Assembly (NCBI GenBank): GCA_015680685.1
Contig: MNCI01036132.1
Coordinates: 44,157 to 108,156, forward strand
Source of the DNA: Gnetum montanum
Taxonomy: Eukaryota; Streptophyta; Gnetopsida; Gnetales; Gnetaceae
Length of the DNA stretch: 64,000 bases
Direction: 5' to 3'
In this document: in pieces, positions 1 to 8,984 of the stretch
Layout: every line of letters starts with the position of its first letter
Position numbering within the stretch: position 1 is the first letter of the stretch
Made by a program: the position numbers and the translations under genes
Notes under the pieces: model-generated
What the model was told of the DNA's origin: nothing
Databases searched by the model: none
The model's input: only the letters and a program-made list of their open reading frames with translations

Positions 1-934
1 TTTTGACAAGTATCTACAATCCAAAAATCTAACAAAGGTGGCTCATACACGGTTGATCCAATGGAGTTTATTTTTGGCTAATTTTGAATTCGATAGCGAA
101 TATATTGAAGGCTCAAAAAATTGCCTTTCTGATTTTTTAACTAGAGAGTTCCAACTCTCTAGTAGTACTAATGTTTTATAGTTTTATTTTCAGAATTACT
201 CCGTAGCGAAGGATGGACTCTTCGTTCCTCAAGGAGATTACGTCCTAGTTTACCAAATGAAAGATTTCTTAGTTTTCCTTAATATTTTAGTGAAACTAGT
301 AGATTTGGTAATGCATGGACTGCTTTCTGTAATGCCACAAGATCTCAAAGTTCTGATGCTATCATCACTCAAAAGGTTTTTTCAGCCCTTCCACTACCTG
401 CAAGAAGATCTCAATGGGATCAAATTCCAGCTCCATACCTTTTCCTGGCCATAGATGTGAATCTCACTAATCTAGAATTCCGTAACTGGTATTCTGCTGA
501 TTGTTTAAACTGGCCATATTACCAGCCAAGTGATTTTCATGTTTACCGCATCTCTTTTAGTCCCCTCAGTGCACCGCCAGACAATGATGAATTATTCTGG
601 AATTGGTGGGCTAAATTCGGCCATTCCCCTTCTCATTTACCAGCCAATCATCCTGGTCCTCTTCGCACAAGTCTCTATGGCTACCGGGGTGATTTTTCGT
701 TCTATGGGAATCCTGATCACATGGCCTGGAATTTTTTACACATGGCATCCAACCTAGTCTATTTTCTCATTACTTGCATATCCAAAAGGACAGACTGGCA
801 ACTCACATGGGGCGAAGCTTTTTACCAAGATGTGTACACCGCTAATGCCTATGATATCCAGCACCACTGTCACATCCATTTAAAAGTCCCGTACACCTTA
901 GAGCTTTATTACATGGACCGCAGGATTGATGAAT
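1..934 (+). repeat. Direct repeat copy 1 of viral unit (left)
   Basis: Matches 6736-7669 at a constant offset of 6735. Differences lie at 53, 60, 196, 280, 360 and 396 and later positions, mostly C/T or G/A. The T at 280 creates a stop codon absent from the other copy. Confidence 0.95.
2..181 (+). CDS. RNase H C-terminal end of viral polyprotein (cut by window edge)
   Basis: The last 59 codons plus stop of the upstream copy of the polyprotein. They are collinear with 6737-6916 and include the late RNase H aspartate in NCLSDFLTR. The reading frame ends at TAG 179-181, as in the full copy. Two base differences from the full copy are visible. The rest of this gene lies left of the window. Confidence 0.85.
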   Translation, partial: FDKYLQSKNLTKVAHTRLIQWSLFLANFEFDSEYIEGSKNCLSDFLTREFQLSSSTNVL

Positions 935-1131
935 ATCGTAGCTCTGGAGGAAAGGAGATCAAACTTTATCTGGTTGGCGAGCACTCAGAAGATGCTGATG
1001 ACATCACGGACAACACGCCTAATGATTCTCCCGGACGATATGATTACAGCTCTGAAGACTTCCACAACCGTGCAGACGATTCTGATGGACATAGTGTCGA
1101 TTTTGGTCCAAATAGTCCACCGTCACGTTAA
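172..1131 (+). pseudogene. Viral downstream ORF, copy 1, with internal stop
   Basis: The frame is open from 172 to the stop at 1129-1131 except for TAA at 280-282. The second copy has CAA there (7015-7017), so this is a C-to-T nonsense change. The product would be about 319 codons, rich in tryptophan, tyrosine and proline in the middle (positions 470-930), with a strongly acidic Asp/Ser-rich tail (about 960-1125). No early ATG is in this frame: the frame passes the polyprotein stop region without one, and the codon at 457 is GTG. Translation may need splicing, frameshifting or leaky initiation. I recognise no domain. Florendovirus-type genomes are known to carry a downstream ORF of unknown function, and this could be the equivalent. 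Confidence 0.7.
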
Positions 1132-1224
1132 AAAGCTGTCTGCCACAATCTCTTAAAGTGGATTCGAATCCTGAAAAGTAGATCGTCCCAGTTGGCACCC
1201 ATTAATGTAAGGCGGTTTGTAAGC

Positions 1225-1232
1225 TATAAATA
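1225..1232 (+). promoter_or_regulatory. TATA box of pregenomic RNA promoter
   Basis: TATAAATA, 237 bases upstream of the AATAAA signal and 334 upstream of the primer site. Transcription would start about 25-35 bases downstream, near 1255-1265. The exact start is inferred. Confidence 0.75.
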
Positions 1233-1344
1233 GCAGTGTGTGTGTGTAAACGTATACAAGGATGCAAGTAGCATAGGTGAGTCAAGTAGTCCGCAAGTGT
1301 GAGTTTATTTCTGCAAGAGTGAGTAGTTGTAAGGAGAAGATATC

Positions 1345-1439
1345 AGTTTCTTGATGCTCTCTGCTCAGAAACTAAGCATTCTCTCCGCCACTGAAAGAGA
1401 AATCGTTCTGTGATGCGCTTTGCTCTAGAACAAGCATTC
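1345..1439 (+). repeat. Two tandem similar hairpins in the terminally redundant RNA region
   Basis: Hairpin 1: AGTTTCT (1345-1351) pairs with AGAAACT (1367-1373). Hairpin 2: GTTCT (1405-1409) pairs with AGAAC (1427-1431). The loops share TGATGC, a pyrimidine-rich centre and TGCTC. Both stems are followed by AAGCATTC (1374-1381 and 1432-1439). The offset is about 58 bases. The stems differ in sequence but keep their pairing. The pair lies between TATA and poly(A) signal, so it would be present at both RNA ends. Confidence 0.7.
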
Positions 1440-1468
1440 CTTTCAGTTCTGTAAATGCTGGTGTGTGC

Positions 1469-1474
1469 AATAAA
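1469..1474 (+). terminator. Poly(A) signal AATAAA
   Basis: AATAAA in a TG/T-rich context, 237 bases downstream of the TATA box. It must be ignored on the first pass and used after transcription of the full circle, as in other caulimovirids. That behaviour is known for the family, not visible here. Confidence 0.75.
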
Positions 1475-1565
1475 ATGATTTGTTTTGGCATATCTGTGTG
1501 TTATTTGGTCTGCATTCAAATGAGCGTATGTGTTAGTTTTGTGTGAACGCTGCGTACTTTGAGGG

Positions 1566-1577
1566 TGGTATCAGAGC
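1566..1577 (+). other. tRNA-Met primer binding site
   Basis: TGGTATCAGAGC, the 12-base complement of the plant initiator tRNA-Met 3' end that primes minus-strand DNA synthesis in caulimovirids. It marks the conventional origin (position 1) of the viral map. It lies 165 bases upstream of the movement protein ATG. Confidence 0.93.
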
Positions 1578-1730
1578 CTTGTTGCGGTTCTTCGTCATTC
1601 AACGCCAGGGGTGGACGTGAGGGTTGCTCATAAGATCGTTCGTGCAGTGCTGTAAGCCACGCCGTAACGGCCGACGGATAGGCGAGTAAGTCGTGCAAGC
1701 CAGAGGCTGAACGCAGAGTAGGCACGTCTA

Positions 1731-2681
1731 ATGGCGAGTTCTTCCAGAAGACCAACTCCAGGTTCTCATTCTACTTTCTCTTATATTCAACGTTTGTCAA
1801 ACTATTGCTCCTCAGCGAATGCTAGTATGTTGCCACCACCTCCATGCCAAAAAGATTTCTATCCCAAATCCTCATTGCACACTTTTGAATCATTTCAGTC
1901 TATGCATTTTAGTGAATGTCATCTCGGTATTGATGGCTCTGGCCTTCGTCCAGTAGCTCTTACTTTTTTTGACCCGGGGGAGGTTGATAAATGGAAAAAA
2001 GCAGGTTATCAATATATCCATCTTGCTGAAATTGCTATTCACCTTCATCCACACTTCAACTATCGTCTCAAAAAGCCTTACTGGATTGCGTTAATAGATA
2101 GGAGATTTAAATCGTTTCAAGAAGCCATTATAACCCAAGCTAAAGGTAGGTTAGTATCCGATGCTCTGATTATAACGATTCCCAACTTTACTCTCTCGCT
2201 TTCTGATCTGCATTTGTTTAATAGTTTAATGCTTATTACTTATATTCCCGTTGATATTATAGATCGAAGTGTTTACTGCACAATAGGTACAAGGTTAAGT
2301 TTTAAATTATTTAGTTCAGTCAGTATCCAAACACTCTTACCTTTTGGCCAACAAGCTTTCTCTGTTGGTTCAACAAATTTGGAATACGGGACACAGATTA
2401 ACACAGAGGATCTTCCGATCCATAGGCTCTTCCCAGACCTAGAAGATCCATTAGAAGAATACTATGAGCAGAAAAGACCTAAAAAGTCTTTATTCAGATC
2501 ATCATCCAAATCTCGGAGATACTATGTAGAACTACAACCACCAAAACTCCTTCCTTATGATCCATTAGCTCCCAAACCTGAAAAACCCACAAAACCATTA
2601 CTCCTGTTTAAAAAAAAAAATCAACTTATGAAGAACAGGAAGAGAAAATACAAAAGATGGGAAAAATGTTCAAATAACTAG
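1731..2681 (+). CDS. Viral movement protein (30K superfamily)
   Basis: A 316-codon ORF starting at ATG 1731, the first ORF after the primer site. Residues about 75-215 have the alternating hydrophobic beta pattern of 30K-type movement proteins, with the conserved aspartate at residue 123 in ALIDRRF (codon 2097-2099). Known: these proteins form plasmodesmal tubules or enlarge pores for cell-to-cell spread. After the 11-A run at 2610-2620 the encoded tail becomes a Lys/Arg-rich stretch of about 20 residues, unlike the preceding Pro-rich linker. The frame after the run is therefore probably shifted, and the original gene may have run into the next ORF. The stop (2679-2681) overlaps the opening of the polyprotein frame. 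Confidence 0.85.
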   Translation: MASSSRRPTPGSHSTFSYIQRLSNYCSSANASMLPPPPCQKDFYPKSSLHTFESFQSMHFSECHLGIDGSGLRPVALTFFDPGEVDKWKKAGYQYIHLAEIAIHLHPHFNYRLKKPYWIALIDRRFKSFQEAIITQAKGRLVSDALIITIPNFTLSLSDLHLFNSLMLITYIPVDIIDRSVYCTIGTRLSFKLFSSVSIQTLLPFGQQAFSVGSTNLEYGTQINTEDLPIHRLFPDLEDPLEEYYEQKRPKKSLFRSSSKSRRYYVELQPPKLLPYDPLAPKPEKPTKPLLLFKKKNQLMKNRKRKYKRWEKCSNN

Positions 2682-5600
2682 GTATCACTTTAGATCCTAG
2701 GAGAGTCATAAAACAAAAGGGAGAAAAACCTGTAACCATTACTGAACAATCAGAAACAGATCAAAAAGGAAAAATAGTTCTAGAAGATGTCTCTACATCT
2801 AGTTCTAGTTCTAGTTCTGACGATGATGTGTCATGCTCAAGCAAACCATCACAAAATTGTACACATAAAAATCTACATAAGGTAGATCATGACATTAGGT
2901 GTGTTGAGTGTGACGAGTTATTAAGGATCAACATGAATACGGAAGAACCAAAAGAAGTAGCACATATGATGCAATATAAGCCATCTGTAGAACAACCTTC
3001 TGAAGTCATTAAACTCCACAACTGGACCAATCATAAATTATCCTATGTAAGTGACCAAAATTTAATGACATATGCAGAAGTAAAAGAAGTACAAAAAGAT
3101 GTAAAAGATTTGCATAAGATATGGGTTCCTAAGCAAAAGCAAAAAAATGGAAAATCGAAAGGTAAAGAAAAGAAACTAGATCCATCTGATCTAGATGGTA
3201 TTTACTTAGATTCACCACCTATCACTCCTCCTAAAGGAAAGAAAAAATCAACAACAACTTATGTACCAAAAAGACGGCCGGTACATACAATCCCAAAATC
3301 TGAAAAAGGGAAAAAAGAGGAGGAAGAAATTAATGCTAATGAAGAAGATAACGAAACCCTTTATATTGGAAGTGAAGGATCTTTAGATGAAGAAGAAAAG
3401 AAAATGTTACAAAAGCAAGGTATGATCTTCCAAGATCCTAAAGATTTGACAGCAATGCAAGTCCGAAAGACATCAGAAAAACCACCACCATATTTTAGTA
3501 TGGATAACAAGTCTGTTAGAGAAAGACAAAAAGAGATTGATAAAATCAGCGGTTTCATCGCTAGACAAATTGTCTTAGAAAAAAAGTCATATGAACATGC
3601 CATACTCAACGCAACATTAAATTTTGAAGGTATGTTAAAACGTTGGTGGAATTTTATAGAAGCTCCCGTACGAAAAAAATTATTAAATAATCCGCATGTT
3701 ATTTTCTTAAATGCTATTACAAAAGAATTCTTAGGAAATAAAGCTGATAGGGATAGTGCATATAGAACGTTGTTTTACGGTTCAAGATTACATAAGATTC
3801 AGGACATGTCTCCATTCCTTGACATCATGGAAGAATGGTATTATTATGGAAAACTCATACATGACGTAGGTGCAAAAGAACATCTGTTAGGATGTCTTCC
3901 AACGCCTTTTGCTAGCTATTATCGAGCTCAACTTCAACATGAAGAAAAAGATCTCGAGGAAATGAGTTTTAGTGCCATCCGCCAATTCCTAGAAAAAGTC
4001 ACAAGGGATCTGTGTGTCCAGCAAAAAACACAAAAATTAGTAGGATCTTTAACTAAACAAATAGGTAGAGATTTATGTTTAGAAATGTGTCCTGAAGATA
4101 ATTTTGGACAGTTAATTAGGAATAGAAAACAACAGACTGAGCCATGTGTATGTAAACCGACACAACGTACCTCACAGAAATATTCAAAACCAAAGAAAGT
4201 CTGGAAGAGGAAATTCCAGCCAAAAATCAAACGGAAAAATTGGCCACAAAAACCTTTTAAAGGTATGTTTAAACGAAAACAAGGGCCATATAAAAACAAG
4301 GAAGTTAGATGTTTCATCTGTTCAGGGAAGCATTATTCTAACCAATGCCCAAAAAAGGATAATCATCCGCAACGCATCAATTTCATTGAAACAATGAAAC
4401 TTACAGAAGATGATTTCTTCCTGACATATGATTCTGACTTATCATTTTCTAACGGGGATATTTACTTAGAATCTTCAGATCAATATTCCAGTGAAATGGA
4501 ATTCGAAGATATTCCTGACTACCCCAATGAACCAGGTGAGTTAAATTATGATACAGATTCTTCAGGGTATATGTATCATGTTTACATGAATGAAGAATCA
4601 GAAAGTGATGATCTCTATGACAGAGATCCAACATATTCCATGTTAAAAAGCCAACTACGCCAATTAGAAAAAAAATGGCAAAAGGTTCCTTTGGATGATT
4701 TACATAAATTTAGGGCCTACAAACACAAAGTCAAATCGAAACGGAATGAGATAGAAACACATAAGCAGATGCTTGAAGAATCATTTGGTATCTATCAAGA
4801 TTCCCAGAATCCAAACATCGTAGACTTTGAAGATGAAACACAAACACCACATAATGAGGAAAGAGTAGTTACACCAGATATACAAACTTCTATGTGGCGA
4901 CAGTTTCGTATCAAACAACTCAAGAAGTATCTTCAACAGGCCTCAGAAGAACTTGAACGCTTAGAACAACAAGAAGAGAGTTGGCAACAAGCAGAATATG
5001 AGAAGGAAACAAAACAGGTAAGCGTAATACTAGAAGTAAACTGTAATACTTCACGACCAATCTTACCTGCCTGTACATTTAATATATTATGGCCTAAATA
5101 TCATAGGTATACGATAGATTGTTTATTTGACACAGGCGCAGAAGTATCACTTGCTCGAGAAGAAACAATTCCAATATGTTTTTGGGAAGAAAAGGAACCA
5201 TCTCACATTTCCTTCAACACCCAAAAAAGATTGCTCACAAAGCAAGCTAAGTTACCTGTTCTAATGCCTGATAAAAAAATAGTGTATTTTATAGTCTGTC
5301 AATTTCCTTTACCTTCTTATGATTGTTTAATAGGATCAGACAATTTACAAAATTTTGATATTACTATTACCAAACAATTTATCAAATTAGATCAACATAA
5401 GTTTCCTAGGATAAATGCTAGACAACAGTTTAAAAATCAAAAACTCCAAAAACATAATCAGAAAAGGGAAACTTGGATTGTTAACCAAATCGAAAAATAT
5501 CAACCAAGTTTTGAAGACATAAAAACTCAATTACTCCAATTTGCAAATGATGACCCTACTGTGTTTCGTCACAAAAAAGAACATTGGTGTCAGATTGAAT

Positions 5601-6916
5601 TACAAGATGGAGTAAAAGTAAAGTCTACTGCACAACATATAGGAATGTCTCCTAGTCTCAGAAAAGAATGTGAATCAGAGATCCAAGAATATTTACAAAG
5701 AGGTTTAATCCGACCAAGCACCAGTATGTTTGCTTGTGCCGCTTTCTTTGTAAACAAACGAGCCGAATTAGTCAGAGGGAAAAAACGTTTAGTAGTTAAT
5801 TATAAACCTCTGAATGATATTATTAAATCAGTTCAACATCCCATTCCAAATAAAGATGATCTGTTTCAACGACTGCCGCATACTAATATCTATTCCAAGT
5901 TTGATTTAAAATCAGGCTTTTGGCAGATCCAGGTTCAGGAATCTGATCGTTGGAAAACAGCTTTCACAGCACCCGGCGGGTTATATGAATGGAATGTCTT
6001 GCCATTCGGCACCAAAACTGCACCGTCCATCTTCCAAAAAATGATGGACTCTATTTTCCATTCTTATCCGTTTATATTAGCTTACATAGATGACATTTTA
6101 ATCCTTAGCAAATCGGTAAAAGAACATCTAGATCATTTGCGTATTTTTTCTGACCTCATAGATAAAAATGGACTTGTCCTCTCTCCAACCAAAATGAAGA
6201 TCGGACAGTCTAACATTGAATTTTTAGGTTTAGAGATCTCTGCTGGAATTATAAAATTACAACCACATATAGTCGAAAGTATTGTTCAGTTTCCTGATAT
6301 CTTAGAGAACAAAGTCAAGATACAACGGTTTTTAGGCTGTATAAATTATGTTTCTGGTTTCTTTAAGAATATAGCTAAGAAACGAGATGTATTAAATATA
6401 TTATTACAAGGAAATGCTCCTCCATGGACCCCTGCATGTACTGAGGCTGTGCAGAAGATCAAACAGGCATGCCAAGAATTGCCACCACTGTTCCTTCCAG
6501 GCGAAGGGAAGTTCATCCTTGAAACCGATGCCTCTGAATGTTTTTGGGGCGCCACTCTGAAACAAGAACAAAACCACACGATCAGGATCTGTAGATATGT
6601 TTCTGGAAAGTTCAATGAAGCACAGCAGAAATATCACAGTTCTCATAAAGAACTTCTAGCCATTGTTAAGGGCATAGAGAAATTTCGGCTATTCCTCCAA
6701 CCACAACGTTTCATCGTCAGGAGTGATTTAAAACATTTTGACAAGTATCTACAATCCAAAAATCTAACAAAGGTGGCTCATACACGGCTGATCCGATGGA
6801 GTTTATTTTTGGCTAATTTTGAATTCGATAGCGAATATATTGAAGGCTCAAAAAATTGCCTTTCTGATTTTTTAACTAGAGAGTTCCAACTCTCTAGTAG
6901 TACTAATGTTTTATAG
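2678..6916 (+). CDS. Viral capsid-protease-reverse transcriptase-RNase H polyprotein
   Basis: Open from 2678, just after an in-frame TAA at 2675-2677, to TAG 6914-6916. There is no ATG near the front; the first usable codon noted is GTG at 2828. Numbering from 2828: Lys/Glu-rich residues 1-210; capsid-like region about 220-430 with paired tryptophans; basic stretch 440-490; zinc knuckle 495-507 spaced C-x2-C-x3-H-x4-C, one residue short of the usual C-x2-C-x4-H-x4-C; acidic region; coiled-coil-like Gln/Glu-rich stretch 590-740; retropepsin DTG at 768-770; RT with FDLKSGFWQI (Asp1026) and YIDD at 1086-1089; RNase H with Asp1234, Glu1275, Asp1300 and Asp1347. All catalytic residues are present. 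There is no integrase, as expected. It would replicate the genome through pregenomic RNA. Loss of the start context suggests separation from the upstream movement protein by mutation. Confidence 0.93.
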   Translation, partial: LGITLDPRRVIKQKGEKPVTITEQSETDQKGKIVLEDVSTSSSSSSSDDDVSCSSKPSQNCTHKNLHKVDHDIRCVECDELLRINMNTEEPKEVAHMMQYKPSVEQPSEVIKLHNWTNHKLSYVSDQNLMTYAEVKEVQKDVKDLHKIWVPKQKQKNGKSKGKEKKLDPSDLDGIYLDSPPITPPKGKKKSTTTYVPKRRPVHTIPKSEKGKKEEEEINANEEDNETLYIGSEGSLDEEEKKMLQKQGMIFQDPKDLTAMQVRKTSEKPPPYFSMDNKSVRERQKEIDKISGFIARQIVLEKKSYEHAILNATLNFEGMLKRWWNFIEAPVRKKLLNNPHVIFLNAITKEFLGNKADRDSAYRTLFYGSRLHKIQDMSPFLDIMEEWYYYGKLIHDVGAKEHLLGCLPTPFASYYRAQLQHEEKDLEEMSFSAIRQFLEKVTRDLCVQQKTQKLVGSLTKQIGRDLCLEMCPEDNFGQLIRNRKQQTEPCVCKPTQRTSQKYSKPKKVWKRKFQPKIKRKNWPQKPFKGMFKRKQGPYKNKEVRCFICSGKHYSNQCPKKDNHPQRINFIETMKLTEDDFFLTYDSDLSFSNGDIYLESSDQYSSEMEFEDIPDYPNEPGELNYDTDSSGYMYHVYMNEESESDDLYDRDPTYSMLKSQLRQLEKKWQKVPLDDLHKFRAYKHKVKSKRNEIETHKQMLEESFGIYQDSQNPNIVDFEDETQTPHNEERVVTPDIQTSMWRQFRIKQLKKYLQQASEELERLEQQEESWQQAEYEKETKQVSVILEVNCNTSRPILPACTFNILWPKYHRYTIDCLFDTGAEVSLAREETIPICFWEEKEPSHISFNTQKRLLTKQAKLPVLMPDKKIVYFIVCQFPLPSYDCLIGSDNLQNFDITITKQFIKLDQHKFPRINARQQFKNQKLQKHNQKRETWIVNQIEKYQPSFEDIKTQLLQFANDDPTVFRHKKEHWCQIELQDGVKVKSTAQHIGMSPSLRKECESEIQEYLQRGLIRPSTSMFACAAFFVNKRAELVRGKKRLVVNYKPLNDIIKSVQHPIPNKDDLFQRLPHTNIYSKFDLKSGFWQIQVQESDRWKTAFTAPGGLYEWNVLPFGTKTAPSIFQKMMDSIFHSYPFILAYIDDILILSKSVKEHLDHLRIFSDLIDKNGLVLSPTKMKIGQSNIEFLGLEISAGIIKLQPHIVESIVQFPDILENKVKIQRFLGCINYVSGFFKNIAKKRDVLNILLQGNAPPWTPACTEAVQKIKQACQELPPLFLPGEGKFILETDASECFWGATLKQEQNHTIRICRYVSGKFNEAQQKYHSSHKELLAIVKGIEKFRLFLQPQRFIVRSDLKHFDKYLQSKNLTKVAHTRLIRWSLFLANFEFDSEYIEGSKNCLSDFLTREFQLSSSTNVL

Positions 6917-7669
6917 TTTTATTTTCAGAACTACTCCGTAGCGAAGGATGGACTCTTCGTTCCTCAAGGAGATTACGTCCTAGTTTACCAAATGAAAGAT
7001 TTCTTAGTTTTCCTCAATATTTTAGTGAAACTAGTAGATTTGGTAATGCATGGACTGCTTTCTGTAATGCCACAAGATCTCAAAGTTCTGATGCCATCAT
7101 CACTCAAAAGGTTTTTTCAGCCCTTCCACTGCCTGCAAGAAGATCTCAATGGGATCAAATTCCAGCTCCATACCTTTTCCTGGCCACAGATGTGAATCTC
7201 ACTAATCTAGAATTCCGTAACTGGTATTCTGCTGATTGTTTAAACTGGCCATATTACCAGCCAAGTGATTTTCATGTTTACCGCATCTCTTTTAGTCCCC
7301 TCAGTGCACCGCCAGACAATGATGAATTATTCTGGAATTGGTGGGCTAAATTCGGCCATTCCCCTTCTCATTTACCAGCCAATTATCCTGGTCCTCTTCG
7401 CACAAGTCTCTATGGCTACCGGGGTGATTTTTCGTTCTATGGGAATCCTGATCACATGGCCTGGAATTTTTTACACATGACATCCAACCCAGTCTATTTT
7501 CTCATTACTTGCATATCCAAAAGGACAGACTGGCAACTCACATGGGGAGAAGATTTTTACCAAGATGTGTACACCGCTAATGCCTATGATATCCAGCACC
7601 ACTGTCACATCCATTTAAAAGTCCCGTACACCTTAGAGCTTTATTACATGGACCGCAGGATTGATGAAT
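6736..7669 (+). repeat. Direct repeat copy 2 of viral unit (right, truncated)
   Basis: Collinear with 1-934, starting in the RNase H coding end and running into the downstream ORF. The match stops abruptly after 7669, where the first copy continues with viral sequence and this one changes to unrelated plant DNA. Confidence 0.95.
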
Positions 7670-7692
7670 CCCTTTATTGTCCTTGCATATGA
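6907..7692 (+). pseudogene. Viral downstream ORF, copy 2, truncated at host junction
   Basis: The same frame as 172-1131 but without the internal stop (CAA at 7015-7017). It is cut at 7669 and ends eight codons into plant DNA at TGA 7690-7692. About 25 percent of the protein is missing, including the acidic tail. Relative to copy 1 there are several amino-acid differences (I/T, H/Y, A/T, L/P, A/D) as well as silent ones. A TTTTATTTTCAG tract just upstream (6917-6928) resembles a 3' splice site. Confidence 0.7.
7669..7670. other. Right virus/plant junction
   Basis: Copy 1 reads GATGAAT then ATCGTAGC; here the same GATGAAT is followed by CCCTTTATTG, which is plant sequence. The junction falls inside the downstream ORF, not at the primer site or a discontinuity of the map. 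It lands in non-coding 3' sequence of a minus-strand Ty3 element. Confidence 0.85.
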
Positions 7693-8984
7693 AAAGTTAT
7701 GGAAAGTTAAGTATGAAAACTTGGAATAAACTACCTAAGAATTTCAACACACCAAACAAGGATAGGAACATCGACAATGAGGTGAGACATGAAAAGCATA
7801 GATGGATGAGAGAGAGAAAGTGAAATGGAGTTCTCAATTAAGGTCACATGAAGTCCCTTGTGAATTTTATGGTTAAATGACCTAATAAAATCCATCCTTA
7901 GTCTAGACCAATATCAACCATGTTTAATGACTTCACATCACCACTCTAAGATTGGTCCACTTCCTTGAGACACAAGAGTGCTCCCACAGAATAACCACCA
8001 ATTCTTATTTATGAAGAAAAGAGAAGTAGGAAGTGAGAAAGCACCTTAGTTAGAGGAGACCTTTAGGCATGGGTAACATGTCCTTCTAGTTCCATAACCA
8101 ATGCTTATAGCTATCTATTTATCTAGAGGGTGTGCTTTGAACTTCCATTATTTTTTTGTGCTTTGAATTCCCATTGTTTCTTTTGGATGGGACCTACACC
8201 ACTAAAATACTTATTCAACTTCCTGTTATTGATCAACATAGAATAGTAGGAAATCCATGAAAACACTCATGCAACCAAGTAAGTAAAAGAGGTACAAAGA
8301 GTATTGAATCCCCTTAAAGTCACATTCTATTGAAACGTTTGAATCCTTCCCAAGTCTAGAAACTACCAAGGTCATAAGTTCATTAAATTTTTATTAATGA
8401 AAAGGGATCTCAAACTTCTAGAACCGAAACACAATAGAGTTTGTGGATGGGTGGATGATGTGGACTTATTGTCTATTTCATGAAAAAAAACCATGTCTTA
8501 GTTATCAGTAACAAAATTCAAAGCTAAAAATCTAGACACCAATAATCAAATAACTAGATAGCACATGCCCACATCAAGAAAACCACACTATACCTAGTTG
8601 GTAATAAGGCACTTTATTATTTGAACATGAAAAGAAAATCACACCAAAATAAAGAAAAATATACAAGAAATTGTAAAATATTCAACAAAAATAAAATGTA
8701 CTAATAATGTTGTAAAACAAAAATTGGGAAAAATTAATAAAGTGAAAAAATAGGTGTAAGATAAAGAAGGCGTAAAACAAAAAGTTGTAAAAATAGCAAG
8801 ACGGAAAAAAAACATGTAAAAAAAAAGATGAAAAACTAAGGAGCCATTATAATGGTTAGTATGGATGGCCATCTCCCCTATGGCTAAGTTAAAAGGAGGA
8901 GATCCAAAAGATTGAGCATGGTTGTCCATCTGATGAGGCATTTTTTGTATTGACTTACTTAAGCTCATGGAAAGGTTTTACTTG
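7670..8984 (-). other. 3' non-coding region of element 1
   Basis: AT-rich, no coding signal. An A-rich stretch near 8630-8840 (GTAAAA/GAAAAA words) and segments near 8050-8500 resemble, in the same order, 27190-27780 of the gag-only element further right. This suggests shared ancestry of the post-pol region. The short ORF at 8639-8968 is an artefact of low complexity. Confidence 0.5.

Larger units (their letters stand above)
1132..1730 (+). promoter_or_regulatory. Viral intergenic/leader region
   Basis: A non-coding stretch between the downstream ORF stop and the movement protein start. In order it holds a TATA box (1225), a TG repeat (about 1237-1247), twin hairpins (1345-1431), AATAAA (1469) and the primer site (1566). 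This order (promoter, terminal redundancy, poly(A), PBS, leader) is that of a pararetroviral pregenomic RNA start region. The transcript ends would overlap by roughly 230 nt. Confidence 0.82.
1..7669 (+). mobile_element. Endogenous caulimovirid integrant, 1.14 tandem genome units
   Basis: Seen: bases 1-934 recur at 6736-7669 with about 12 substitutions (about 1.3 percent, 10 of them transitions), giving a 6735-bp period. Within one period lie a TATA box, AATAAA, a tRNA-Met primer site, a 30K-type movement protein, and a capsid/knuckle/aspartic protease/RT/RNase H polyprotein, with no integrase and no LTR. Known: this content and the circular permutation fit Caulimoviridae. A movement protein followed by one long polyprotein resembles petuviruses and florendoviruses. 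Inferred: a head-to-tail concatemer, integrated by host repair. The left end lies outside the window and the right end is 7669. Stops and a possible frameshift suggest it is not functional as it stands. Confidence 0.93.

Noticed and set aside
257-454. 65-codon ATG ORF overlapping the viral downstream ORF (also at 6992-7195)
   Set aside because: It overlaps a much longer frame. The T-to-C difference at 280/7015 is silent here but decides the stop in the longer frame, and the peptide has no recognisable feature.
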